Source of the DNA: Cypionkella sp.
GTDB lineage: Bacteria > Pseudomonadota > Alphaproteobacteria > Rhodobacterales > Rhodobacteraceae
Assembly (NCBI RefSeq): GCF_030652235.1
Contig: NZ_JAUSBA010000015.1
Coordinates: forward strand, 1 to 64,000
Direction of reading: 5' to 3'
DNA length: 64,000 bases
Shown here: piece after piece, positions 8,408 to 18,550 of the stretch
Position numbering within the stretch: position 1 is the stretch's first letter
How the letters are laid out: every line of letters begins with the position of its first letter
The notes under the pieces: model-generated
Databases searched by the model: none
Told to the model about the DNA's origin: nothing
The model's input: only the letters and a program-made list of their open reading frames with translations
Program-made: the position numbers and the translations under genes

Positions 8408-9157
8408 ATGCTCCCGCTAAACCAACACCGCGCCGCCCGTCTGGAAGCCCTGCAAGCCGAGGACGGCTGGCTCAACCTCACCGACCGGGTTGATCTGAAT
8501 CCCGGTCCACAATCCGCAGGCACCGCCCCCGACAACCAAGTCCACCTCTCCACCGGCCCCGCCCATCTGGGCGCAATCGACCCCACCGCCGAAACCCTGA
8601 CACCCCCCAATGCCGCCCCGATCCCCTTTCTGCCGACCCCTTCCGGCTTCCCCCAACTCCGCCACCAGACCCTCCTGCTTGAACTCCACACCGTCGACAG
8701 CACCCCCGCCCTCCGCGTCCGCGACCTCACCCTGCCGCGCCAAGCAAACCTCCACTACTTCCCCACCAACGACGCCCTGATCCTGCGCGCCCGCTGGCAA
8801 GCCCTGCCCACCGCGGTGACCCAAACCATCGACCAAAAAGGCGGCGCCCCCACCACCGTTCAACTGACCCACACCGCGCATTTCACCTACCAAAGCCACG
8901 CCATCACCCTGCTTGCCACCCACTGGAAAGACGGCAAACCGATGTTCGTGCTCCGCGACCAAACCAGCGGCATCGAGACCTACCCCGCCTCGCGCTTCCT
9001 GATCGGAGAAGATGCCACCGACACCGAAATCACCCTCGATTTCAACCGTGCCTTCACGCCCCCCTGCGGCTTCACCGATTTCGCGATCTGCCCACTGCCG
9101 CCGCGCGAAAACATCCTGCCGTTTCGGGTGCAGGCAGGCGAGCGCCTGACACCATAA
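8408..9157 (+). CDS. DUF1684 domain-containing protein
   Basis: About 249 aa from the ATG at 8408, where family-like sequence begins; the frame is open further upstream but crosses the terminator hairpin. The second half matches DUF1684: [58 protein letters not shown] (shown here only as landmarks around residues 165-245). DUF1684 proteins are widespread with no established biochemical role. No signal peptide is seen. It is followed by argC after 58 nt. Confidence 0.8.
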   Translation: MLPLNQHRAARLEALQAEDGWLNLTDRVDLNPGPQSAGTAPDNQVHLSTGPAHLGAIDPTAETLTPPNAAPIPFLPTPSGFPQLRHQTLLLELHTVDSTPALRVRDLTLPRQANLHYFPTNDALILRARWQALPTAVTQTIDQKGGAPTTVQLTHTAHFTYQSHAITLLATHWKDGKPMFVLRDQTSGIETYPASRFLIGEDATDTEITLDFNRAFTPPCGFTDFAICPLPPRENILPFRVQAGERLTP

Positions 9158-9215
9158 TTTCACTTGCATCCAGTCCCCCCAGACGCCACATCTGCGCCAA
9201 CTGACGGAGGGTCGC

Positions 9216-10244
9216 ATGACACATCGCATCGCTATTTTAGGCGCCTCGGGCTACACAGGCGCGGAACTGGTTCGCCTGATTGCCACGCATCCGACGATGA
9301 AAATCGTCGCGCTCTCCGCTGATCGCAAAGCGGGGATGGCGATGGCCGAGGTGTTCCCCTTTCTGCGCCACCTTGATCTGCCGCGCCTGCAAAAAATTGA
9401 GGAGATTGACTTTTCTGGCGTCGATCTGTGCTTTTGTGCCTTGCCCCATGCCACCACGCAGGTTGTCGTCTCGGCCCTGCCGCGCGATTTGAAAATCGTC
9501 GATCTTTCTGCTGATTTCCGGCTGCGCGACCCGGCGGAATATGAGAAATGGTACGGTCAAGCCCACACTGCCACCGAATTGCAGAAAGAAGCCGTTTACG
9601 GTTTGACCGAATTCTACCGCGATGACATCCGCAACGGCCGTCTTGTGGCGGGCACAGGCTGCAACGCGGCCACCGGGCAATATGCGCTTCGGCCGTTGAT
9701 TTCAGCGGGTGTGATTAACCTTGACCATATCCTGATTGACTTGAAAGCAGGGGTGTCTGGGGCAGGGCGTAGCCTCAAAGAAAACCTGTTGCATGCCGAG
9801 CTTTCCGGCGGCACCCATACTTATTCGATGGGCGGCAAGCATCGGCACTTGGGAGAGTTTGATCAGGAGTTTTCTAAACTCGCCGGTAGGCCTGTTCACA
9901 TTCAGTTTTCGCCGCATCTGCTGCCGATGAATCGTGGAATTCTGGCGACGACCTATGTGCAGGGTGACGCGAAAGCCATTCACCAGGTCTTGAGCGACGC
10001 CTACGTCGCCGAGCCGTTCTTGCAGGTGCTACCCTTTGGCGCACTCCCCTCGACGCGCGACATCGCAGGGTCTAACTTTTGCCACATCGGCGTGACCGGA
10101 GATCGGGTTCCGGGGCGCGCTGTGGTGGTGGCGGTGTTGGACAACCTGACGAAAGGCTCGTCGGGCCAAGCGATCCAGAACGCCAACCTGATGCTGGGAA
10201 TTGAGGAAACGTCGGGGCTGATGTTGGCGCCGATGTTCCCATAA
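9216..10244 (+). CDS. argC: N-acetyl-gamma-glutamyl-phosphate reductase
   Basis: A 342-aa ArgC that reduces N-acetylglutamyl-5-phosphate to the semialdehyde with NADPH in arginine synthesis. The nucleotide-binding GASGYTGAE is at residues 9-17 and the catalytic Cys149 lies in AGTGCNAATG. A clear GGAGGG ribosome-binding site precedes the ATG. Length is usual. ccmE follows nine bases later. Confidence 0.97.
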   Translation: MTHRIAILGASGYTGAELVRLIATHPTMKIVALSADRKAGMAMAEVFPFLRHLDLPRLQKIEEIDFSGVDLCFCALPHATTQVVVSALPRDLKIVDLSADFRLRDPAEYEKWYGQAHTATELQKEAVYGLTEFYRDDIRNGRLVAGTGCNAATGQYALRPLISAGVINLDHILIDLKAGVSGAGRSLKENLLHAELSGGTHTYSMGGKHRHLGEFDQEFSKLAGRPVHIQFSPHLLPMNRGILATTYVQGDAKAIHQVLSDAYVAEPFLQVLPFGALPSTRDIAGSNFCHIGVTGDRVPGRAVVVAVLDNLTKGSSGQAIQNANLMLGIEETSGLMLAPMFP

Positions 10245-10253
10245 GGAGCTGAT

Positions 10254-10706
10254 ATGGCTGGGTTAAAAGGCTTAAAGAAACGCCGCCGCGTGCAGTTGAT
10301 TTTGTTTGCTTTTATGCTGGTAGTGGCTTCAACAGCACTGATTGGCTATGCGATGCGTGATGGGATCAACTTTTTTCGTTCACCCAGCCAAGTTTTGACC
10401 GATCCGCCCCGCGTCGGCGAAGTGTTTCGCATCGGCGGACTCGTCGAAAAAGGCACGCTGGTGCGCGGGCAAGGCGAGACGATCAGCTTCAGCGTGACCG
10501 ACACAAACAAGACCGTGCCGGTGAAGTTTACCGGCGTGTTGCCCGATCTGTTCGCCGAGGGCGCTGGCATGGTTGGCACGGGAGAGATGGAGGGCGATAC
10601 CTTTGTCGCCAGCGAAATTCTTGCCAAGCATGATGAAAATTACATGCCAAAAGAGGTGGTTGACGCTTTGAAAGCGCAGGGCGTTTACGTCGAGCCGCAG
10701 AAGTAG
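10254..10706 (+). CDS. ccmE: Cytochrome c maturation heme chaperone CcmE
   Basis: A 150-aa CcmE. One N-terminal signal-anchor helix (about residues 13-33) leaves an OB-fold heme chaperone domain in the periplasm. The heme-attaching His126 lies in AKHDENYMP, the signature of the system I heme chaperone. It receives heme from CcmC/D and hands it to CcmF/H. In this lineage ccmE is often apart from the other ccm genes, as here, next to argC. An AAGGAG site precedes the start. Confidence 0.97.
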   Translation: MAGLKGLKKRRRVQLILFAFMLVVASTALIGYAMRDGINFFRSPSQVLTDPPRVGEVFRIGGLVEKGTLVRGQGETISFSVTDTNKTVPVKFTGVLPDLFAEGAGMVGTGEMEGDTFVASEILAKHDENYMPKEVVDALKAQGVYVEPQK

Positions 10707-10791
10707 TCCTGCAGCACCAGCGCGCGGGCAAGTCTCACCAGATTAACCGTTTAGCACCAGCATAGTCCCCGGCAATTCAAGGGGAGATGCG

Positions 10792-11403
10792 ATGAAATCT
10801 GTACAGGATTTGGCGGCTGAGATTGTCGCGCGCGAGGGCGGTTTTGTGAACGATCCCGATGATCCGGGCGGCGCCACCAACCACGGAGTTACTCTGAATA
10901 CGCTGCGGCGATTGGGGATCGATATTACCCGTGACACAAGGATCGACGTGACCGATGTGAGGGCGCTGACCCCCGCCCAAGCCGTTGATATTTATGTCGA
11001 ACATTACCACCGCCGCACTGGCATTGGCGCGCTGCCCGAGGCCTTGCAAGCATCGGTTTTCGATATGTATGTCAACGCCGGGGCCAATGCGGTGACGGTG
11101 CTGCAACGCCTGCTGACCAGCATGGGATTTCCCTGCGACGCGGATGGTCAGATTGGCCCGCAGACCATTCGTGCGGCGCAAATGGCGGCCGAGGCAGCAC
11201 CAAGCTATCTCGGCGACGCTTATGGGATTTCGCGGCGCAATTACTACTACAGCCTCGCCGATGCCCGCCCGGCCAGACGTAAATATGCGCGCAGGCGTGA
11301 CGGTGGCAAAGGTGGCTGGATCACGCGGGCGGAAGAATTTATCGCGCCGAAATATCGGCTGACAGAGGCGCAACATCAGGCACGGGTGGCAGCATGGGGT
11401 TGA
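10792..11403 (+). CDS. Holin-associated N-acetylmuramidase (GH108), GTA-type endolysin
   Basis: A 203-aa endolysin. The catalytic segment AREGGFVNDPDDPGGATNHGVT (Glu15) marks the glycoside hydrolase 108 family, and the C-terminal third is a peptidoglycan-binding-3-type domain (QRLLTSMGFPCDADGQIGPQ). It lacks a signal peptide, so export needs a holin, which is encoded by the next gene overlapping by 10 nt. In Rhodobacter capsulatus a homologous holin/endolysin pair, encoded away from the main GTA cluster, releases gene transfer agent particles. The pairing is sequence evidence; a GTA role here is inferred. Confidence 0.9.
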   Translation: MKSVQDLAAEIVAREGGFVNDPDDPGGATNHGVTLNTLRRLGIDITRDTRIDVTDVRALTPAQAVDIYVEHYHRRTGIGALPEALQASVFDMYVNAGANAVTVLQRLLTSMGFPCDADGQIGPQTIRAAQMAAEAAPSYLGDAYGISRRNYYYSLADARPARRKYARRRDGGKGGWITRAEEFIAPKYRLTEAQHQARVAAWG

Positions 11404-11879
11404 TTGGCACAGTTTTGAACGCGCCGGGGGCGGTGGCGGCTTTGGGCGATGCCGCCAAGGGCGTGGCCGAGGTGTTGGTGCCTTCGGCGACCAAACGGAT
11501 GGAATTGTCGGCACAGGCGCAAGCCGCGGCGCTAGAGCAATTTGGCGATGAATTTAGCAATGCCTCGACCAGCGGGTTTGATCGCTTGGTCAACGGGTTA
11601 AACCGCTTGCCGCGCCCGCTTTTGGCGTTTGGCACCATCGGTCTGTTCGTTTATGCGATGATCGACCCGCCGGATTTTGCCTTGCGCATGGTCGGTCTGA
11701 ACGCCGTGCCGGAACCGCTTTGGTGGCTGCTCGGTGCCGTCGTGGCGTTTTACTTTGGCGCGCGTGAGACCCATTACTTTCGCAATCGCCCGGTCAGCGT
11801 GCCGGCGAGGCTGAACCCAACCACAGCCGCATCTGACACCAATCCCGCCTTGGATGATTGGCGTTCCGAGCAAAACTAG
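11394..11879 (+). CDS. Three-TM holin family protein (GTA release type)
   Basis: A 161-aa protein with hydrophobic stretches near residues 3-28 (weak), 70-92 ([16 protein letters not shown]) and 105-123 ([17 protein letters not shown]). The segment around [20 protein letters not shown] is typical of the holin family described for gene transfer release. Its start overlaps the endolysin stop, so the two are translated together as a lysis cassette. The C-terminal 35 residues are polar. Confidence 0.87.
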   Translation: MGLIGTVLNAPGAVAALGDAAKGVAEVLVPSATKRMELSAQAQAAALEQFGDEFSNASTSGFDRLVNGLNRLPRPLLAFGTIGLFVYAMIDPPDFALRMVGLNAVPEPLWWLLGAVVAFYFGARETHYFRNRPVSVPARLNPTTAASDTNPALDDWRSEQN

Positions 11880-11967
11880 CCGCCTAAACGACCCCAAAAC
11901 CGGGGCTGTCCTTGACCTGTCTTGCTGGCTCTGGCATTGCCAAATCAACGAGACAGGAATTGATCAA

Positions 11968-13713
11968 ATGAACCTCTTTGCCGAAATCCGCAGCTTGGTG
12001 ACCGACAGCCTGACGGCTTTGGCCGCTGAGGGCGTTTTGCCCACTGGTCTGGACTTTGCACAGGTGGCGGTCGAGCCGCCCCGCGATCCGGCGCATGGCG
12101 ATATGGCGACCAATGCGGCGATGGTGCTGGCCAAGCCCGCAGCGCTACAGCCGCGTGCGATTGCCGAGGCTTTGGCTGCCAAGCTGATGCTGGACCCGCG
12201 CGTGACCGGGGCCGAAGTGGCGGGGCCAGGGTTTTTGAACCTGCGGCTGGCGGCGAATGTCTGGCAAGGCGTGGTGAAAGCGGCGCTGACCGAAGGCTTG
12301 GCGTTTGGCAAGTCAAGCGCCGGGGCAGGGCGCCGCGTGAACGTCGAGTTCGTCTCGGCTAACCCGACTGGGCCGATGCATGTAGGGCATGTGCGTGGTG
12401 CTGTGGTCGGCGATGCGCTGGCGCGGTTGTTGGCGTTCTCGGGCTGGGATGTGACGCGGGAATACTACATCAACGACGGCGGCGCGCAGGTCGATGTGTT
12501 GGCGCGCTCGGCCTATGAGCGCTATCGCGAGGCCAATGGGCTGGAGCCGGAAATCCGCGAGGGTCTCTATCCGGGCGATTATCTGATCCCGGTGGGCGAG
12601 GCGTTGAAGGCGAAATTTGGCACGTCTCTGTTGGATAAGGGCGAGGAAATCTGGCTTGCCGACATCCGCGAGATCGCCTCCGATATGATGATGGAAGAAA
12701 TTCGCGGCGATCTGGCGGCCTTGGGCGTCAAGATGGACGTGTATTCGTCGGAAAAGGCGCTTTATGGCACTGGCCAGATTGAGGCCGCGATTAAAGCCCT
12801 GCGCGATATGGGGCTGATTTATGAGGGCACGTTGGAGCCGCCAAAGGGCAAGACCCTTGAGGATTGGGAACCGCGTGTGCAGACGCTGTTCCGCTCGACC
12901 GCGCATGGCGATGATGTTGATCGCCCGGTGATGAAATCTGATGGCTCGTGGACCTATTTTGCCCCCGATATCGCCTATCACTACAACAAAGTGCAGCGCG
13001 GCTTTGACGAGTTGATCGACATTTTCGGCGCCGATCACGGTGGCTATGTCAAACGGATGAAGGCGGCAGTCTCCGCCTTGTCGAACGGCAAAGTTCCATT
13101 GGATATCAAGTTGGTGCAGCTGGTGAAGCTGTATAAGAATGGCGAGCCGTTCAAGATGTCAAAGCGCGCAGGCACCTTCGTGACCCTGCGCGATGTCGTG
13201 GAACAAGCGGGCGCGGATGTGACCCGTTTCATGATGCTGACGCGTAAGAACGATGTGACCTTGGATTTTGACTTTGCCAAGGTGCTTGAGCAGTCAAAAG
13301 ATAACCCGGTGTTCTATGTGCAATATGCCAATGCCCGGATCAATTCGGTGCTGCGCAAATCGCGCGAAGCCGGGATTGATTGCAGCGATGCAGCCCTTGC
13401 AAACGCCGATCTGGCGATCCTTGGCCACCCTGCCGAGATCGCCATGGCGCAGAAGCTTGCCGAGTGGCCGCGCTTGATCGAGATCGCCGCTAAGGGCAAC
13501 GAGCCGCATCGGATTGCGTTTTACCTCTATGAACTGGCCTCGGAATTCCATTCGCTTTGGAACAAAGGCAACGATGATCACAGCCTGCGCTTCATCCAAG
13601 AGGGCAATGCGGCAACATCTTCGGCGAAAATCGCGCTTGCGCGCGCCACGGGCGTTGTGATTTCGGCCGGCCTTGGTATCCTTGGTGTCACTCCGGTTGA
13701 GGAGATGCGGTAA
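11968..13713 (+). CDS. argS: Arginyl-tRNA synthetase
   Basis: About 581 aa from the ATG at 11968 (the frame is open upstream to 11854 but without homology). Class I synthetase signatures: HVGH at residues 138-141 (HIGH motif) within [15 protein letters not shown], and [10 protein letters not shown] as the KMSKS equivalent. The N-terminal Add1 tRNA-contact domain and the C-terminal DALR anticodon-binding domain ([16 protein letters not shown] onward) are both present. Normal length. The SPOR protein gene follows. Confidence 0.97.
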   Translation: MNLFAEIRSLVTDSLTALAAEGVLPTGLDFAQVAVEPPRDPAHGDMATNAAMVLAKPAALQPRAIAEALAAKLMLDPRVTGAEVAGPGFLNLRLAANVWQGVVKAALTEGLAFGKSSAGAGRRVNVEFVSANPTGPMHVGHVRGAVVGDALARLLAFSGWDVTREYYINDGGAQVDVLARSAYERYREANGLEPEIREGLYPGDYLIPVGEALKAKFGTSLLDKGEEIWLADIREIASDMMMEEIRGDLAALGVKMDVYSSEKALYGTGQIEAAIKALRDMGLIYEGTLEPPKGKTLEDWEPRVQTLFRSTAHGDDVDRPVMKSDGSWTYFAPDIAYHYNKVQRGFDELIDIFGADHGGYVKRMKAAVSALSNGKVPLDIKLVQLVKLYKNGEPFKMSKRAGTFVTLRDVVEQAGADVTRFMMLTRKNDVTLDFDFAKVLEQSKDNPVFYVQYANARINSVLRKSREAGIDCSDAALANADLAILGHPAEIAMAQKLAEWPRLIEIAAKGNEPHRIAFYLYELASEFHSLWNKGNDDHSLRFIQEGNAATSSAKIALARATGVVISAGLGILGVTPVEEMR

Positions 13714-13797
13714 GTGCCAAGGTCTGACCAGCCCGATCGGAGAGCGCAAAATAACAAGCAGGGGTGGCATGTATCGCCCTTGCACGCGAGGCAAGAC

Positions 13798-14871
13798 ATG
13801 GCGGACGTGGATTTCGATGAGTTCGACGGCGGTTATGCCGAGCATGAAATAGACTCTGGCGATGCGATGGGGCGCGCCCGTGCGCTGATCAACCTGGCCG
13901 GAGCCGCTTGCTCGATTGCCTTGGTGATTGGTCTGGGCATTTGGGGCTATAAGCTTGCGGTGCGCGATGTGTCCGGCATCCCCGTGGTGCGCGCGCTGGA
14001 AGGCCCGCTGCGGATCGCGCCCGACAATCCCGGTGGCGATGTGGCGATGCATCAGGGCCTGTCTGTTAATGCCGTCGCTGCTGCCGGAACCGCCTTGCCA
14101 CTGCCCGAAAAGCTGACCCTTGCACCGAAAGAGGTGGCCTTGACGCCAGAAGATCAGGCTGGAACCGCTGAACTGGCGCAACTGCCCACCGCCGATCCTT
14201 TGGCAAGTGGTGCCGAAGTGGTCGAGGTTGCACCGCAGGCCCCGGCAAGCCTTGCGCCGATTGAGATTGCGCCGGTCGTCATGCCAGAGGCTTCCGCCAG
14301 TGCTGATGCGCTGGACGCAAACAGTCTTGCGGTCACAGCGCCTTTGCCTGAGACGCAGGAAGATGCCGTCGCCGCCGCCCTCGCCGCCGCTTTGGCGGAT
14401 GGTGAGACCGCCGAGGGCGGGCTGAGTGTGGTCGAAGTTGCTGCCGCTGATCCGGTGAAATCGCTGCGCCCGAAACTGCGTCCAACCACGCGCAGTGCCG
14501 CTGCGATCGCCGCCGTTGAGCCCGTTGCCGCTACCGCCGAGGCTGCACCAGAGACGGCAGTCGATGCTCCTGTCGCAAGTACTGCCGCCGTTGCCGAAAT
14601 CGACCCCAGCACCATTCCCGCAGGCACCCGGCTTGTGCAGCTCGGGGCCTTCGATGACGAGGCAAGCGCGCGCGGCGAATGGGCCAAACTGCAAACCGAC
14701 TTCCCCGATCTGTTGCTGGGCAAAGCCATGGTGGTGCAATCGGCGCAAAGTGGCGGGCGCACTTTCTACCGCCTGCGCGCGCATGGCTTCGCTGACGAAG
14801 ATGTTGCGCGGCAATTCTGCGCCGCGATGCTGGCCCAAAATGCCTCTTGCATCCCGGTTGCGCAAAAATGA
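13798..14871 (+). CDS. SPOR domain membrane protein
   Basis: About 357 aa. I chose the ATG at 13798 because GAGG lies 8 nt upstream; the GTG at 13714 is also possible. One transmembrane helix (ALINLAGAACSIALVIGLGI) follows a short cytoplasmic acidic tail. Then comes a long Ala/Pro/Glu-rich linker and a C-terminal SPOR domain of about 75 residues (TRLVQLGAFDDEASARGEW to the end). SPOR domains bind denuded septal glycan and target proteins to the division site. Gene order argS-SPOR-nagZ-scpA is typical of Rhodobacterales and links it to envelope and division functions. Confidence 0.9.
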   Translation: MADVDFDEFDGGYAEHEIDSGDAMGRARALINLAGAACSIALVIGLGIWGYKLAVRDVSGIPVVRALEGPLRIAPDNPGGDVAMHQGLSVNAVAAAGTALPLPEKLTLAPKEVALTPEDQAGTAELAQLPTADPLASGAEVVEVAPQAPASLAPIEIAPVVMPEASASADALDANSLAVTAPLPETQEDAVAAALAAALADGETAEGGLSVVEVAAADPVKSLRPKLRPTTRSAAAIAAVEPVAATAEAAPETAVDAPVASTAAVAEIDPSTIPAGTRLVQLGAFDDEASARGEWAKLQTDFPDLLLGKAMVVQSAQSGGRTFYRLRAHGFADEDVARQFCAAMLAQNASCIPVAQK

Positions 14872-15875
14872 TCGGCTCTGGTGCCGCGATCTTTGGATGT
14901 GCAGGGTTGACCCTGACCGCAGCCGAGCGGGATTTCTTCCGCGATTATGACCCTTTGGGTTTCATCGTGTTTGCTCGGAATGTTGAAACCCCAGAACAGC
15001 TTACCCGTCTGACTGCCGATTTGCGCGACTCGGTCGGCCGGGATGCCCCCATCCTTGTTGATCAAGAGGGTGGCCGCGTCCAGCGCCTGCGCGCGCCGTA
15101 TTGGCGCGAATGGGCCGCGCCGCTTGACACCGTCGAGAAGGCCGGAGTAAACGCTGCCCGCGCGATGGCGTTGCGTTCGCTGGTGATTGCCGCTGAACTC
15201 AGCGCCGTTGGCATCGACGCCAACTGCGCCCCTGTTGCAGACATTGCGGGCCCCAATACCCACTCGTTCCTGCGCAATCGCTGCTACGGTCAAGACGTTG
15301 AAACCGTCAGCCACATCGCCCGCGCTGTCGCCGATGCGCATCTGAAGATGGGCGTGCTGCCGGTGGTCAAACACATGCCCGGCCATGGCCGATCCATCAA
15401 CGACACCCACCACGATCTGCCTACCGTCACCACGGATCGCGCCACCCTGAACGCGACCGACTTCGCCCCGTTCCGCGCGCTGGCCGATCTGCCGATGGCG
15501 ATGACGGCGCATATCATTTTTTCTGCCTATGATGACCTGCCCGCCACGCAGTCCCCTGCGATGATCAGGGCGATCCGCGATGAGATCGGCTTTGCGGGCC
15601 TGCTGATCACCGATGATCTGAACATGCAGGCCTTGGCAGGCAGTTTGGGGCAGCGGGCGGCGCATTCCATCGCTTCGGGCTGCGATATTGCGCTGCATTG
15701 CAAGGGTGATATGGCTGAAATGCTGCAAGTTGCCGGTGCCGCAGGGGCGATGACCGAGGCGGCTCGCGCGCGTGCGACGGCAGCGCTTGCACAACGCCGC
15801 CCAGCGAAATCCGTTGACATCGCCGCGCTGGAGGCTGAGTTTTCGGCTCTGCTGGGCGAAGGTGCGCATGGGTGA
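14868..15875 (+). CDS. nagZ: Beta-N-acetylhexosaminidase (NagZ, GH3)
   Basis: About 335 aa from the ATG that overlaps the SPOR stop by 4 nt. NagZ signatures: KHMPGHG at residues 168-174 and the catalytic loop DTHHDLP at 179-185; the nucleophile Asp lies in ITDDLNMQA further on. The enzyme removes GlcNAc from anhydromuropeptides during cytoplasmic peptidoglycan recycling. No signal peptide, as expected. Coupled to scpA by an 8-nt overlap. Confidence 0.95.
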   Translation: MIGSGAAIFGCAGLTLTAAERDFFRDYDPLGFIVFARNVETPEQLTRLTADLRDSVGRDAPILVDQEGGRVQRLRAPYWREWAAPLDTVEKAGVNAARAMALRSLVIAAELSAVGIDANCAPVADIAGPNTHSFLRNRCYGQDVETVSHIARAVADAHLKMGVLPVVKHMPGHGRSINDTHHDLPTVTTDRATLNATDFAPFRALADLPMAMTAHIIFSAYDDLPATQSPAMIRAIRDEIGFAGLLITDDLNMQALAGSLGQRAAHSIASGCDIALHCKGDMAEMLQVAGAAGAMTEAARARATAALAQRRPAKSVDIAALEAEFSALLGEGAHG

Positions 15876-16665
15876 CACGGATACCGACGATTGGGGCGCC
15901 GCCGCGCGTATTCCGGCTGCTGAGAGGCTGGCCTCGGAAGCGCTGATCATCGATGTTGATGGTTTCGAGGGGCCGCTCGACCTTTTGTTGATGCTGTCAC
16001 GCACGCAAAAAGTCGATTTGCGCAAGATTTCTGTGCTGCAACTGGCCGAGCAATATCTGGTCTTCGTGTCGCGCGCGCAGGCGTTGCGGATTGAACTTGC
16101 CGCCGATTATCTGGTGATGGCGGCTTGGCTTGCCTTCCTGAAATCCCGTCTTTTGCTGCCACCCGAACCCGGCGAAGCTGGACCTTCGGCCGAGGATTTG
16201 GCAGCCCATCTGGCGTTTCAGTTGGAGCGACTGTCGGCCATGCGCGAGGCCGCTGCCCGTCTGATGGGGCGTGACCAACTTGGTCGCGATTTTTTCGCGC
16301 GCGGTGTGCCCGAGGATGTCACCCGCAAGGTCACGGTCAGCTATACCGCGACGCTCTTGGACCTTATGCGCGCCTATGCCCGCACCCGCACCCGCGATGA
16401 ATTCCGCCCCTATGCCTTTGATCGCAAAGACGTCTACACGATGGAAGACGCGCTGGAACGGATGCGCGGCTTGCTGGGTTACGCTGGCGAATGGTCGGAT
16501 TTGACCAGCTTCATGCCCGAGGGCTGGGAGGTTTCCCCCGCGCGCCGCAGATCGGCCACCGCCGCGCATTTCGCCGCAATTTTGGAAATGGCCAAGCGCG
16601 GTCAAGTGCAGATCAAACAGGGTGAGATGTTTGCCCCCCTGATGATCCGCAGGACTGCACCATGA
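15868..16665 (+). CDS. scpA: Segregation and condensation protein A (kleisin)
   Basis: About 265 aa. DGFEGPLDLLLMLSRTQKVDL near residues 30-50 is the ScpA N-terminal signature, followed by ISVLQLAEQYL and the C-terminal winged-helix part (AAHFAAILEMAKRGQVQIKQ). ScpA is the kleisin of the Smc-ScpAB complex that organises and separates chromosomes. The start at 15868 is taken because it overlaps the nagZ end and begins just before the conserved region. scpB overlaps by 4 nt. Confidence 0.95.
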   Translation: MGDTDTDDWGAAARIPAAERLASEALIIDVDGFEGPLDLLLMLSRTQKVDLRKISVLQLAEQYLVFVSRAQALRIELAADYLVMAAWLAFLKSRLLLPPEPGEAGPSAEDLAAHLAFQLERLSAMREAAARLMGRDQLGRDFFARGVPEDVTRKVTVSYTATLLDLMRAYARTRTRDEFRPYAFDRKDVYTMEDALERMRGLLGYAGEWSDLTSFMPEGWEVSPARRRSATAAHFAAILEMAKRGQVQIKQGEMFAPLMIRRTAP

Positions 16666-17303
16666 TAGATCCGATTGAAAAAAGCCTGTTTGAAGCGCCG
16701 CCGATGGGCGAGCAAGAGCGCATGGTGGAAGCCATCCTCTTCGCCTCGGCCGAGCCTGTGACCCTGGCCGAACTGGTCAAGCGGATGCCGCATGGTTGCG
16801 ATCCCGCCGAGGCTTTGCTGACCCTGCGCCGTCGCTATGACGGGCGGGGGGTGAATATGGTCAAGGTTGGCGATGCCTATGCTTTCCGCACCGCCGCCGA
16901 CCTTGGGCATTTGATGCAAAAGGAAAGCGCCGAGCAGCGCAAACTGTCGCGCGCGGCAATTGAGACGCTGGCGATTGTCGCCTATCACCAGCCGGTGACG
17001 CGGACCGAGATTGAGGAAATCCGCGGTGTGGCGGTCAGTCGGGGCACGGTGGATCAGTTGTTGGAACTGGATTGGATCAGGCTGGGGCGTCGGCGGATGA
17101 CTCCGGGCCGCCCAGTGACCTTCGTGGTAACGGATCACTTCCTTGACCACTTCGGCCTTGAATCTGCGCGCGATCTGCCGGGGTTGAAAGAATTGCGCGC
17201 GGCTGGGTTGTTGGACAGTCGCCCCTTGCCGGGTGGGCTGACCACCCCATCTGAAGACGAAGAACAGCCCAGCACTGGGCAAAGCGAATTGTTTGAGGAC
17301 TAA
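16662..17303 (+). CDS. scpB: Segregation and condensation protein B
   Basis: A 213-aa ScpB with two winged-helix domains: MVEAILFASAEPVTLAEL at the start and LSRAAIETLAIVAYHQPVTR plus EIRGVAVSRGTVDQLLELDW in the second. ScpB dimers bind ScpA in the Smc complex. The acidic C-terminal tail (TPSEDEEQPSTG) is variable in the family. It is in an operon with scpA and nagZ. Confidence 0.96.
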   Translation: MIDPIEKSLFEAPPMGEQERMVEAILFASAEPVTLAELVKRMPHGCDPAEALLTLRRRYDGRGVNMVKVGDAYAFRTAADLGHLMQKESAEQRKLSRAAIETLAIVAYHQPVTRTEIEEIRGVAVSRGTVDQLLELDWIRLGRRRMTPGRPVTFVVTDHFLDHFGLESARDLPGLKELRAAGLLDSRPLPGGLTTPSEDEEQPSTGQSELFED

Positions 17304-17306
17304 GCC

Positions 17307-17510
17307 ATGGACCGTATCATTCAGATGATCCTGAACAAACTTTTGGGGCGGCTGGTCAACACCGCCGTCAATAAGGGTGTTGATTATGCGGCTCGAAGGG
17401 GGAAGTCCCCCGATGATATGACGCCAGAAGATCACGCACAGGCCCGCGCAGGCAAGGAAGTGGCCAAACGGGCACGGCAAGCGGCTAAGCTGACCCGCCG
17501 CATCCGCTAA
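17307..17510 (+). CDS. Small conserved protein downstream of scpB
   Basis: A 67-aa basic protein, mostly helical, starting MDRIIQMILNKLLGRLVNTAVNKG and ending in a Lys/Arg-rich tail. It starts 3 nt after the scpB stop and is followed at once by a terminator, so it is the last gene of the operon. I know no function; similar small proteins follow scpB in related genomes, as far as I recall. Confidence 0.7.
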   Translation: MDRIIQMILNKLLGRLVNTAVNKGVDYAARRGKSPDDMTPEDHAQARAGKEVAKRARQAAKLTRRIR

Positions 17511-17517
17511 AGCAAAA

Positions 17518-17540
17518 GGCCCGCCAGTGGCGGGCCTTTT
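17518..17540. terminator. Intrinsic terminator after the scpAB operon, bidirectional
   Basis: GGCCCGCC-AGT-GGCGGGCC is a perfect 8-bp stem with AAAA before and TTTT after. It separates the plus-strand scpAB operon from the converging minus-strand one-carbon operon and can serve both. Confidence 0.85.
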
Positions 17541-17557
17541 GTCGTAATATTGATAGC

Positions 17558-18535
17558 TTAGCGCGCGCGGCGTCCGCCGCGACGTCCGGATGTGGCCGCT
17601 GTCGCCGCAGCCGAAGCCTCGGCGAAGGTTGCGCCCGCCTCAACAGCCTCCAGCACTTTTGCAAAGCGGATCCACTCACCGCCGTTGGCGTCATGGTTCA
17701 TCAGGAAGTTGGCGGCACGGATGGCCTCCATCTCTGGCAGACGCACCGGGTTCATAATCGCAGAAGTCATGCCTGCGCCAATCGCCATCGGCAGAAAAGC
17801 CGCGTTGATGCCGTGACGGTGCGGCAGGCCGAACGAGATGTTCGACGCCCCACAAGTGGTGTTGACGCCCAACTCCTCGCGCAGACGCCGCACCAAGGCG
17901 AACACTTGCTGCCCAGCCGAGCCCATCGCGCCGACCGGCATCACCAGCGGATCAACCACGATGTCATGCGCCGGAATGCCAAAATCTGCCGCGCGTTCGA
18001 CGATCTTTTTCGCCACCGCAAATCGCACGTCCGGGTCTTGCGAAATCCCGGTGTCGTCGTTGGAAATTGCCACCACCGGCACGTTGTATTTCTTCACCAG
18101 TGGCAAAACCAATTCCATGCGGTCTTCTTCGCCCGTCACCGAGTTCAGCAGCGGACGACCCTCGCAAGCCATCAATCCCGCCTCAAGTGCGCCGGGAACC
18201 GAGCTGTCGATGCACAACGGCACATCGACCACGGCCTGGATTCGCAGGATCAATTCGCGCATCAACGGCGGCTCGACAAAGTTGTTGTCGGCATAGCGCG
18301 GATCTTCGGCCATTTTGTTGGTAAACACCGCCCCCGAGTTTACGTCCAGAATGTTGGCACCACAGGCGACCTGCTCTAGCGCATCGCGCAGAACGGTTTC
18401 AAAATTGCCGGCTTCCATTTCAGCAGCCAGTTTTTTGCGGCCGGTCGGGTTGATGCGCTCGCCAATGACGCAGAATGGCTCGTCGAAACCGATGATCACG
18501 GTTTTCGTTTTGGATTCAATAACGGTACGGGTCAT
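17558..18535 (-). CDS. Methyltetrahydrofolate:corrinoid methyltransferase-like protein
   Basis: A 325-aa protein made of one pterin-binding TIM barrel like the folate domain of MetH. Landmarks are FCVIGERINPTGRKKLAAEM, ANILDVNSG, PLCIDSSVPGALEAGL, NSVTGEE and CGASNISFGLPHRH. Such proteins move the methyl group between methyltetrahydrofolate and a corrinoid protein. A Gly/Arg-rich basic tail of about 12 residues is unusual. It is the last gene of a three-gene minus-strand operon with a methylenetetrahydrofolate reductase-like gene. No corrinoid protein gene lies alongside, so its partner is elsewhere or the direction is folate repair. Confidence 0.88.
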   Translation of the reverse strand: MTRTVIESKTKTVIIGFDEPFCVIGERINPTGRKKLAAEMEAGNFETVLRDALEQVACGANILDVNSGAVFTNKMAEDPRYADNNFVEPPLMRELILRIQAVVDVPLCIDSSVPGALEAGLMACEGRPLLNSVTGEEDRMELVLPLVKKYNVPVVAISNDDTGISQDPDVRFAVAKKIVERAADFGIPAHDIVVDPLVMPVGAMGSAGQQVFALVRRLREELGVNTTCGASNISFGLPHRHGINAAFLPMAIGAGMTSAIMNPVRLPEMEAIRAANFLMNHDANGGEWIRFAKVLEAVEAGATFAEASAAATAATSGRRGGRRAR

Positions 18536-18550
18536 TCTTAAACCTTCTCT

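Noticed and set aside
13294-14865. A 523-codon minus-strand frame over argS and the SPOR gene
   Set aside because: Low-complexity antisense product of the Ala/Glu-rich SPOR linker; no start context or motif.
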